Shown: positions 1 to 5,045, counted from the stretch's first letter. The stretch: 5,207 bases of DNA from an uncultured Rhodospirillales bacterium (GCA_913053795.1 CAJXGZ010000179.1:1-5207), one strand, 5' to 3'. Translations and numbers: made by a program. Notes: generated by a model from the letters alone, not told the origin.

Positions 1-241
1 CCCGGAACATGGGGAAGACGTAGTCGCTGACGAATTCTTCGCGCATATCCTCGATGAAGATTTCCTTGACGCCCATGGCGACGGCTTTTTCCCGGGCCGG
101 CTCCAACTCCTCGCCCTGGCCTATGTTGGCGGTGAAGGTGACCACCTCGCAATCGTAGGTCTCCTTGAGCCAGCGCAGGATCACCGAGGTGTCCAGGCCG
201 CCGGAATAAGCCAACACGACTTTCTTCACGTCCTTGCTCAT
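1..241 (-). CDS. argG: Argininosuccinate synthase, N-terminal part (cut by window edge)
   Basis: This gene encodes the cytoplasmic enzyme that joins citrulline and aspartate at the cost of ATP to give argininosuccinate, the penultimate step of arginine synthesis. Only the first 80 codons are present; the gene runs off the left edge. The N-terminus reads MSKDVKKVVLAYSGGLDTS, and SGGLDTS (residues 13-19) is the ATP pyrophosphatase P-loop typical of ArgG. It is followed by the expected helix (VILRWLKE) and the second strand (EVVTFTANIGQGEE, residues 32-45), where the TANIGQ/EE stretch is characteristic of the family. The ATG at 241 gives the usual ArgG start. A GAGG ribosome-binding sequence (253-256) lies 11 bases upstream. 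The gene follows the receiver-like gene by 81 bases, and a good sigma-70-type promoter lies in that gap, so it is probably expressed independently of the upstream operon. Confidence 0.97.
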   Translation of the reverse strand, partial: MSKDVKKVVLAYSGGLDTSVILRWLKETYDCEVVTFTANIGQGEELEPAREKAVAMGVKEIFIEDMREEFVSDYVFPMFR

Positions 242-275
242 TACTCACATCGCCTCAACAGGTGATCCCCACGGC

Positions 276-303
276 AGTATAGGGAAATGACGAAAGGGAG
301 CAA
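276..303 (-). promoter_or_regulatory. Candidate sigma-70-type promoter for argG
   Basis: On the minus strand the sequence shows TTGCTC (298-303) as a -35 element and TATACT (276-281) as a -10 element, separated by 16 bases. The -10 differs from consensus at one position. The -35 matches only the TTG core, but CTTG-type -35 boxes are common in alphaproteobacteria. The implied transcript would start near 269 and have a leader of about 28 bases, too short for attenuation. The assignment is by eye; no start-site data are available. Confidence 0.5.
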
Positions 304-322
304 GGACGGGAGACTGAGGCGC

Positions 323-1240
323 TCAGGCGTCGGGCGCGTCTTCGCCGTCATCCAAGTAGCCGGTTTGCTCGGGCGAACAGGCGCGCAGGATTTGTTTTGA
401 CAGCTTGTCCAGCAACCGGGCGTCCTCCAGGTCGAATCGCCCGGACGATTCCTTGAGCTTTTCCGCCGTGTTGACCAGGGTCATGCACAGGAAAGCGGCG
501 TAAGCGTAACTGCTGCCCAGCACCCGCCGGTTCAGGTCCTTGGCGACGATTTGCAGCCGATCCAGCATCTCCGCCCCGCCCTCCTCCTTCAGCGCCCGGC
601 CTTCCTTGAGCGCCGGCGCGATACGCTCCACCAGCCAGTGCGCTTGGAAGGCTTGGCGCTCCACCTTGTGGCGGTTGATGCGGACGAGGGCGGCTTGGGC
701 GGCGCGGCGCAGGGCCTTGGCGCCCCCCTTGCCGCAATAGCCCATTTGCAAGGGGTTGGGGACTTCGACCAGGGGCGCCGGCATGCCCTCGGTCCTGGGT
801 TTTTCGCGGCGGTCCGGGCCGATGTAGTCGGTGGTGACCACGAACCGCTTGCGGTTTTCGGTGAGCTTGAGGATGCGGGCGCAGAGGTTTTCCTGGGTGA
901 AGGGCCTGAGCAGCACGTCGTCGGCGCCGGCGTCGATGGCGCTCTTGGCCCGCGCGTTGTCGGAAATAAGCGCCACCACCACCACGAAGGGACTGTGGCC
1001 GAACTCCTGATGGCGCACTTGATGGATCAACGAGTCGAGATCGCCCTCGGCCAAAGTGGTCTCGCCGATTAGAAGATGCACGTCCTCTTCCCAAAAAAAG
1101 TCCTGCACCCCCTTCAGGTTGCCGGTGTCGACGATTTTGCCGAATCCCATGCCGTTGAGCGCCTCTTTCAACTCGGCGCGGACGCCGGCGTTGGGCTCGG
1201 CCAGAAGAACCGTGGCGTTTTCGTAATGAAACCGCGTCAT
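323..1240 (-). CDS. Response-regulator-like protein with degenerate receiver domain and helical C-terminal half
   Basis: The 305-residue protein has a receiver (CheY-like) fold at residues 10-128 and an all-helical C-terminal half (about 173-290) that I cannot assign to a named domain. The receiver pattern is clear: VLLAEPN for strand 1, VHLLIGETTL for strand 3, GADDVLLRPF for strand 5 and its cis-proline loop. The key residues are off. The acidic pair becomes Glu15-Pro16, the phosphoacceptor position is Glu60 (or Gly59), the switch Thr/Ser appears to be Ala90, and the Lys is Arg112. Ordinary Asp phosphorylation is therefore unlikely, and a Glu at that site could mimic the active state. A linker carries YIGPDRR (139-145), a motif I associate with alphaproteobacterial signalling proteins. 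No DNA-binding or enzymatic output domain is seen. Its ATG overlaps the rlmN stop in an ATGA, which suggests translational coupling. The start is supported by that overlap and by a purine-rich GGGAAAG just upstream. Confidence 0.85.
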   Translation of the reverse strand: MTRFHYENATVLLAEPNAGVRAELKEALNGMGFGKIVDTGNLKGVQDFFWEEDVHLLIGETTLAEGDLDSLIHQVRHQEFGHSPFVVVVALISDNARAKSAIDAGADDVLLRPFTQENLCARILKLTENRKRFVVTTDYIGPDRREKPRTEGMPAPLVEVPNPLQMGYCGKGGAKALRRAAQAALVRINRHKVERQAFQAHWLVERIAPALKEGRALKEEGGAEMLDRLQIVAKDLNRRVLGSSYAYAAFLCMTLVNTAEKLKESSGRFDLEDARLLDKLSKQILRACSPEQTGYLDDGEDAPDA

Positions 1241-2352
1241 TGATTCTTTCCCAAACCATGGAAATGCGGATCGTCCTCAATTCCGGCGGCGATCCGGGCT
1301 TTTTGGCGGCTGAAGCGCAGGCGCTGGCTGTCGGAGCGCAACTGGCCGCAGGCGGCCATGATGTCGCGGCCCCTGGGCGCGCGGATGGGCGCCGAATAGC
1401 CGGCGTCGTTAAGGAACTTTGCGAAACGCCTCATGGTTTGTCCGGTGGAGCATTTGAACGGCGCCCCCGGCCATTCGTTGAAGGGCAGCAGGTTGAATTT
1501 CACCGGCAACCCCTTAACCAGCCGCACCAGCTGGCGGGCGTGCCCTGGCCCATCGTTGACGCCCCGCAGCATGATGTACTCAAGGGTGATTCGCCGGGCG
1601 TTGTGGGCGCCGGGATAGTCCCGCAGCGCCTTGATCAACTGGGCCAGGGGATACTTTTTGTTGATGGGAACCAGCTTGTTCCTGAGTTCGTCGTTGGGCG
1701 CGTGCAGGCTGATCGCCAGGTTGACCCCAAGCTCCGCCCCGACGCGGCCGATCATGGGAGCCACGCCCGAGGTGGAGAGCGTTATGCGTCGCTTGGAGAT
1801 GGCGGTTCCCTCGCCGTCCATGATGATCAGGAGCGCCTTGGCCGTCTCATCGTAATTGAACAAAGGCTCGCCCATGCCCATGACCACGATGTTGGTCATC
1901 AGCCGGTCTTTCTTGGCGCGGGGCCATTCGCCTGTGGCGTCGCGGGCGGCCATCACCTGGCCGACGATCTCAGCCGCCGTCAGGTCGCGCGCCAGAAGCT
2001 GGGAGCCGGTGCGGCAGAACGGGCAACGCAAGGCGCAGCCCACCTGGGTGGAGACGCACAAGGCGCCGCGATCCTCTTCGGGAAGGAAGACGGTCTCGGT
2101 CTCGGCGCCGTCTTCGAACCGGAACAGCCACTTTTTGGAGCCGTCCTTGGAAACCTGTTCGCGGACGACGTCGGGCCGGGCGACGCGGAAAAGCCCATCC
2201 AATTTTCCCCGCGCATCCTTGGCGAGGGTGGTCATGCGGGAAAAATCTGTCTCGCCGTGATGGTAAATCCAGTGCCAGACCTGCTTGGCCCGAAACGGCT
2301 TTTCGCCCGCGCCCGCCAGCAGCGCCGCCAACTCTTCGCGGTTTCGTCCCAC
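1237..2352 (-). CDS. rlmN: Dual-specificity 23S rRNA A2503 / tRNA A37 C2-methyltransferase (radical SAM)
   Basis: RlmN methylates C2 of A2503 in 23S rRNA, and in E. coli also A37 of some tRNAs, using a 4Fe-4S radical SAM mechanism. The cluster cysteines are Cys106, Cys110 and Cys113 (CALRCPFC). The methyl-carrying cysteine is Cys335 in AACGQL, equivalent to E. coli Cys355. Glu86 in ETV matches the catalytic-region Glu105 of E. coli. MGMGEPL (158-164), LSTSGV, ISLHAPND and PINKKY are classic family blocks. The N-terminal GEKPFRAKQVWHWIYHHG is the accessory RNA-binding region. At 371 residues it is slightly shorter than E. coli RlmN. The GTG at 2352 is the only conventional start after the preceding TAG. 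An AGGA lies 13 bases upstream, rather far, and the 11 codons before GTG still resemble family sequence (TNL before VGRNREEL). It is the fourth gene of the operon and overlaps the receiver-like gene by 4 bases. Confidence 0.97.
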   Translation of the reverse strand: MGRNREELAALLAGAGEKPFRAKQVWHWIYHHGETDFSRMTTLAKDARGKLDGLFRVARPDVVREQVSKDGSKKWLFRFEDGAETETVFLPEEDRGALCVSTQVGCALRCPFCRTGSQLLARDLTAAEIVGQVMAARDATGEWPRAKKDRLMTNIVVMGMGEPLFNYDETAKALLIIMDGEGTAISKRRITLSTSGVAPMIGRVGAELGVNLAISLHAPNDELRNKLVPINKKYPLAQLIKALRDYPGAHNARRITLEYIMLRGVNDGPGHARQLVRLVKGLPVKFNLLPFNEWPGAPFKCSTGQTMRRFAKFLNDAGYSAPIRAPRGRDIMAACGQLRSDSQRLRFSRQKARIAAGIEDDPHFHGLGKNQ

Positions 2353-2385
2353 CAGGTTCGTTTTTTCCTGCGTCAGGTGCTTGAC

Positions 2386-2910
2386 CTATTTCACGCCACA
2401 GGCCTTGTTGATGGCGTTGTGGGCGGCGATGAAACCGTTGAGCGAGTAGATGTCGGTGGTCTTGGTTCCCCGGCTGGAGACGCCGCGCGCGACCATTTTA
2501 GAGCCGGCCCGCATCGCCTTGACCAACGCTTGATCGGTTTTGGAATCATAGGCCCAGGCGAAACCGCCGTCGGTGAACATCCTGAATTCGCGCGAAGCGA
2601 TGGTCACCGTCACCTCGCTATCCTTTCGAAAGGCGTAGCCGGCGTCCATGTTAACCACGTTTCGGGTTTTCTCGGACAGGCGATGGGTGACCATGAAGTT
2701 GACGTCGCCGCGTTTGGTGTATTTGCCCTTAGATTTTTTGGGCGCACTGGCCATGAAGCACACCTTGTTTGCGCCCTCGGCCTCGACGAAGGCGCTCCAA
2801 TCGCGGAAGGTGTCGATCAACTCGGCTGAAACTGGCGTGGAAACGCTGAGCGCGAGGGCAAGGAACAATCCTGAAATTATTTTCTTCATGTTTTTAATTT
2901 TATTCCTCAT
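2386..2910 (-). CDS. IalB-family (invasion-associated locus B) exported protein
   Basis: This 174-residue secreted protein has a Sec signal peptide: a Lys-rich start, a hydrophobic stretch (IISGLFLALALSV, 11-23) and a likely signal-peptidase I site after VSA at 27-29. The mature part resembles the alphaproteobacterial IalB-like proteins: FRDWSAFVE, KVCFMAS, GKYTKRGD, FMVTHR, DGGFAWAYD, MRAGSKMV, SSRGT and a Cys-containing C-terminus ending ACGVK. Two cysteines remain after cleavage (51 and 171) and could form a periplasmic disulfide. The molecular role of the family outside Bartonella is unclear, so virulence should not be assumed. In my recollection it commonly neighbours rlmN in Rhodospirillales. 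Two starts are possible. ATG 2910 has GGAGG only 3 bases upstream; ATG 2889 gives a classic MKKIISG signal peptide but has GAGGAA 13 bases upstream. It lies 12 bases after the SPOUT gene and 33 before rlmN. Confidence 0.88.
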   Translation of the reverse strand: MRNKIKNMKKIISGLFLALALSVSTPVSAELIDTFRDWSAFVEAEGANKVCFMASAPKKSKGKYTKRGDVNFMVTHRLSEKTRNVVNMDAGYAFRKDSEVTVTIASREFRMFTDGGFAWAYDSKTDQALVKAMRAGSKMVARGVSSRGTKTTDIYSLNGFIAAHNAINKACGVK

Positions 2911-2919
2911 GGGCCTCCG

Positions 2920-2948
2920 CGTCTAGAGGGGGGCGTCTAGAGGGGGGG
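2920..2948. repeat. Short tandem duplication with G6/G7 tracts at the SPOUT gene stop
   Basis: Two copies of cgtctagag followed by a G run lie back to back (2920-2933 with six G, 2934-2948 with seven G). On the coding (minus) strand the extra base in the first-read copy puts its TAG out of frame, so the protein continues through DAPPL and then reads DAPL and stops at the TAG of the second copy (2923-2925). The duplicated stop means a one-base change in the tract alters only the last few residues. Confidence 0.85.
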
Positions 2949-3492
2949 CGTCCAAAAAGGCATCCATTTTTTTGCGGAAAACGGGATCGCCGAACACATG
3001 CTTCGGCAGCGGTTCGGCCGGAGGGCCAGGGCGATGCGCGCGCCGCGCGAAGCGGCCCTGGCTGAGCAGACGGTCGTACATGACAATAGCCCCGGCAATG
3101 CTGACATTGACGCAAAAGCGGGCGGGAATTTTAATCATGTGGTCGCACCGCGCGACCATGGCCGCCGACAACGAGGCCCGCTCCGGCCCCATCACGTAAG
3201 CGGCGCAAGGGGGATGATGAAAGCTCGGCAGGTCTATGGCGGCGTCCAGAAGCTCCACCCCCACCAATTGGCAGCCCTTGGGTAAAAGCAGAGAATCGAC
3301 ATCGGGAAAACTGTAGAACGGCACATGCCCCAACGCGTCCGAGGTGTCGGACTTGCCGCCTTCTCTGCGCCCGTAGGCGGCGGCGACGGTAAACATGAAG
3401 CTGGCGTTGAAGGCGTGGGCGGAGCGGAACAAGGCGCCCACGTTCCTGGTTTTCGAGATGCGCTCGACGCCGATGCCGAAGTAGCCGCGCAT
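2923..3492 (-). CDS. SPOUT (TrmH/SpoU)-family RNA methyltransferase
   Basis: The product is a 189-residue SAM-dependent RNA methyltransferase of the trefoil-knot SPOUT class; members of this branch usually methylate ribose 2'-O positions in tRNA or rRNA. The three family motifs are visible. Motif 1 is RNVGALFRSA (16-25), with Asn17 and Arg23. Motif 2 is YVMGPERASLS (99-109), with the Gly-Pro-Glu of the SAM-binding knot. Motif 3 is IPARFCVNVSIAGAIVMYD (122-140), with the Asn-x-Ser before the last helix. No N-terminal L30e-like substrate-binding domain is present, so it resembles the compact TrmL/TrmH-type enzymes, but the exact target cannot be told from sequence. A basic, Pro-rich tail (about 147-189) follows the core. 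The ATG at 3492 begins right at the fold and has only a weak AGGG upstream. It lies 17 bases downstream of the chemoreceptor-like gene and 12 upstream of the IalB gene. Confidence 0.9.
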   Translation of the reverse strand: MRGYFGIGVERISKTRNVGALFRSAHAFNASFMFTVAAAYGRREGGKSDTSDALGHVPFYSFPDVDSLLLPKGCQLVGVELLDAAIDLPSFHHPPCAAYVMGPERASLSAAMVARCDHMIKIPARFCVNVSIAGAIVMYDRLLSQGRFARRAHRPGPPAEPLPKHVFGDPVFRKKMDAFLDAPPLDAPL

Positions 3493-3509
3493 GGCCCTAG
3501 TGGCCTGGG

Positions 3510-4223
3510 TCAGACATTTGATTGCTCGTCGATGATCAACTCGGCGAGGTTGTCCGCCTGCTCATTGAGTTTTTCAAGGGAGGCGTTGATGTCGTCCGTA
3601 GCCCGCGCCGCTTGGCCGGCCAGCACCTTGACCTCGCCGGCGACCACGGCGAAACCCTTGCCGGCCTCTCCGGCGCGATTGGCCTCGATGGCGGCGTTCA
3701 GCGCCAGAAGGTTGGTTTCGTTAGCCACCTCGTCGATGCGTTTGGAAACCGCGCCGACCTTTTCAATCTCGGTCACCAGATTCAAAACCTCCTGATTGAC
3801 TTCGGCGACGTCGGCGGCGCCGTTTTGATTTTGGGCCAGGTCCGACAAGCGGTTGACCACGCTAGTCAGCTCGCCGACGGAGCGGTCTATTTCCGCAGTG
3901 GCGGCGCCCGTTTGCTCGGCTAGGCTTTTGACCTCGCCGGCGACCACGGCGAAGCCTTTTCCCTGCTCGCCGGCGCGCGCCGCCTCGATGCGGGCGTTGA
4001 GGGCGAGAAAATTGGTCTGCTTGGCGACGCCGGAGATTTGCCCGGCCACGTCGGCCACAATTATGACCTCGTCCTTGATGGTTTTCACCCCCTGCTCCAG
4101 AACGGCTTGGGCCTTCTCACCTGTGACGGCGGCGGTCATGGCGGGCGCCGCGGATTCGGCGGGTGGCTCGGCGGCCTCGGACATTTCGTCACCCGGCGTT
4201 TCCGGCGTTTTTTTCTCTTCCAT
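3510..4223 (-). CDS. Soluble chemoreceptor-like protein with two tandem MCP signalling tips
   Basis: The 237-residue protein contains two copies of the methyl-accepting chemotaxis protein hairpin tip, the part that contacts CheA and CheW. Tip 1 is QTNFLALNARIEAARAGE (69-86) followed by GKGFAVVAGEVKSLA. Tip 2 is ETNLLALNAAIEANRAGE (169-186) followed by GKGFAVVAGEVKVLA. Before them is an acidic Pro/Ala/Glu-rich, probably disordered segment (1-35). There is no transmembrane helix, HAMP, PAS or other sensor domain, and no CheR-tethering pentapeptide at the end. The two units are in exact register 100 residues apart, with 30 of 38 positions identical around the tips. A normal MCP has one tip per chain, so this may fold as a single-chain mimic of the receptor dimer's four-helix bundle. 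I chose ATG 4223; an in-frame TTG at 4235 would add four residues (MGGC). It appears to be the first gene of the operon. Confidence 0.85.
   Translation of the reverse strand: MEEKKTPETPGDEMSEAAEPPAESAAPAMTAAVTGEKAQAVLEQGVKTIKDEVIIVADVAGQISGVAKQTNFLALNARIEAARAGEQGKGFAVVAGEVKSLAEQTGAATAEIDRSVGELTSVVNRLSDLAQNQNGAADVAEVNQEVLNLVTEIEKVGAVSKRIDEVANETNLLALNAAIEANRAGEAGKGFAVVAGEVKVLAGQAARATDDINASLEKLNEQADNLAELIIDEQSNV
3519..4118 (-). repeat. Internal 300-base tandem duplication within the chemoreceptor-like gene
   Basis: Two consecutive 100-codon units (about 3819-4118 and 3519-3818) align without gaps at the protein level. At the DNA level they retain a perfect 26-base direct repeat at 3628-3653 and 3928-3953, exactly 300 bases apart, covering the codons of the FAVVAGEVK block. 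Outside the tip the units have diverged but keep matching hydrophobic positions. The outer limits are approximate. Confidence 0.8.
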
Positions 4224-4268
4224 GCACCCCCCCAAAAGGTTGGAGCCCTCGCTACCGCTTTGGCGCCT

Positions 4269-4297
4269 TTTTTAACTGTAACTAGTTCAAATACAAT
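4269..4297 (+). promoter_or_regulatory. Candidate promoter for the zinc-ribbon methyltransferase gene
   Basis: TACAAT (4292-4297) is a reasonable -10 box, with TTTTTA (4269-4274) 17 bases upstream as a weak -35. The -10 ends 33 bases before the ATG at 4331. The whole 4261-4330 stretch is notably AT-rich against the surrounding DNA. A perfect 8-base palindrome AACTAGTT (4280-4287) sits in the spacer and could be an operator, though a palindrome this short may be chance. Confidence 0.35.
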
Positions 4298-4319
4298 AAG
4301 CTATTCTTTACTCATCCAA
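4293..4319 (-). promoter_or_regulatory. Candidate promoter for the five-gene minus-strand operon
   Basis: On the minus strand TTGGAT (4314-4319) and TATTGT (4293-4298) form a possible -35/-10 pair with a 15-base spacer (16 if CTTGGA is taken as -35). The leader would be about 60 bases before ATG 4223. Its -10 overlaps the plus-strand -10 TACAAT almost completely. The match is weak and was judged by eye, but this AT-rich divergent gap is the only sizeable non-coding space upstream of the operon. Confidence 0.3.
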
Positions 4320-4330
4320 GAAGTTTTTTC

Positions 4331-4996
4331 ATGCCTTCAGTGAATACAGCATTCTGTCCATTGTGCCGCAACGCCGACACGGCGCCCTACCACCGCGACA
4401 ACGTCCGCGACTATATCCGGTGCCGGACCTGCGCCTTGGTCTTCGTGCCGGAAAGCCAGCATCTCGGGCCGAAGGAGCAGAAGGCCTATTACGACCTGCA
4501 CCAAAACTTCCCCGAAGACGAGGGTTACCGCCGCTTTCTGAAACGCCTATTCCACCCCCTCAACGCGCGGCTTAAACCCAACGCCCACGGCCTCGACTTC
4601 GGCTGCGGCCCCGGTCCGGCCCTGTCAAGCCTGTTCGAGGAAACCGGCCGCCAAGTCGCCATCTTTGACCCCCTCTACGCCCCCAACCCGGACGTTTTTA
4701 ACCAACCCTACGACTTCATCGCCCTCAGCGAAGTGGCCGAACACCTGGCCCAGCCGGGCGAGGACCTGGACCGCCTATGGACGCTCATCAAGCCCGGCGG
4801 CTGGCTCGGGATCATGACCCAGCGGGTAATCGACAAGGACGCCTTCGCTCGATGGCGCTACATCTTGGATCCCACCCACATCAGCTTTTTCTCCGACGCC
4901 ACCTTTCATTGGCTGGCGGAGCACTGGGGAAAGAAGGAGCAGGAGCCGACGCTGGTTTTCGAGGGGAAGGATGTGGTGTTGATGGGGAAGCCTTGA
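4331..4996 (+). CDS. Class I SAM-dependent methyltransferase with N-terminal zinc ribbon
   Basis: The 221-residue protein starts with a four-cysteine zinc-ribbon-like knuckle (Cys9-x2-Cys12 and Cys31-x2-Cys34), then a short helical linker (GYRRFLKRLFHPLNARL, 65-81). A Rossmann-type methyltransferase domain of the Methyltransf_23 kind follows. Motif I is GLDFGCGPGPALSSL (87-101), the strand-2 acidic residue is Asp113 in IFDP, and motif-IV-like LSEVAEHL (132-139) and post-IV KPGGWLGIMT (154-163) come after. The C-terminal DPTHISFFS (180-188) and the VVLMGKP ending match a widespread family of uncharacterised bacterial methyltransferases. The substrate is unknown; the zinc ribbon hints at a macromolecular or small nitrogenous target, but this is inference. 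It is divergently transcribed from the operon. A weak AAGAAG lies 7 bases before the ATG. Its stop lies 49 bases from the converging recQ stop. Confidence 0.88.
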   Translation: MPSVNTAFCPLCRNADTAPYHRDNVRDYIRCRTCALVFVPESQHLGPKEQKAYYDLHQNFPEDEGYRRFLKRLFHPLNARLKPNAHGLDFGCGPGPALSSLFEETGRQVAIFDPLYAPNPDVFNQPYDFIALSEVAEHLAQPGEDLDRLWTLIKPGGWLGIMTQRVIDKDAFARWRYILDPTHISFFSDATFHWLAEHWGKKEQEPTLVFEGKDVVLMGKP

Positions 4997-5045
4997 TCTC
5001 AATCTCTTTGCCCCATGCTTTAAAGGGGGTGTAAGGCCAATAATG

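Noticed and set aside
314..326. CTGAG-GCG-CTCAG inverted repeat at the stop codon of the receiver-like gene
   Set aside because: The stem is only five base pairs and no T-tract follows in the direction of transcription, so it is not a convincing terminator.
551..1072. 173-codon plus-strand open frame opposite the receiver-like gene
   Set aside because: No family resemblance or convincing ribosome-binding site; it is an antisense shadow.
348..1280. 310-codon minus-strand open frame overlapping the receiver-like gene
   Set aside because: Its translation is Arg/Pro/Gly-rich low complexity, typical of an out-of-frame reading of GC-rich coding DNA, whereas the frame chosen shows a clear receiver fold.
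1240..2829. Long 529-codon plus-strand open frame opposite rlmN and the IalB gene
   Set aside because: It is antisense to two genes with strong family motifs, its translation has low-complexity Gly/Ala/His-rich character with no recognisable domain, and such open antisense frames are common in GC-rich DNA.
3493..3505. GGCC-CTAGT-GGCC inverted repeat between the chemoreceptor-like and SPOUT genes
   Set aside because: Four-base arms of G and C are expected by chance in GC-rich DNA. It could mask the weak ribosome-binding site, but nothing else supports a regulatory role.
3325..4343. Several plus-strand open frames opposite the SPOUT and chemoreceptor-like genes
   Set aside because: All lie antisense to genes with unmistakable SPOUT and MCP motifs. 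Their repeated segments merely mirror the internal duplication on the other strand.
4990..5037. Possible terminator hairpin between the convergent methyltransferase and recQ genes (GCCTT with AAGGC, inner CCCC with GGGG)
   Set aside because: The stems are short, the loops large, and there is no T-run on either side, so an intrinsic terminator is not supported. I see nothing else in this 49-base gap.
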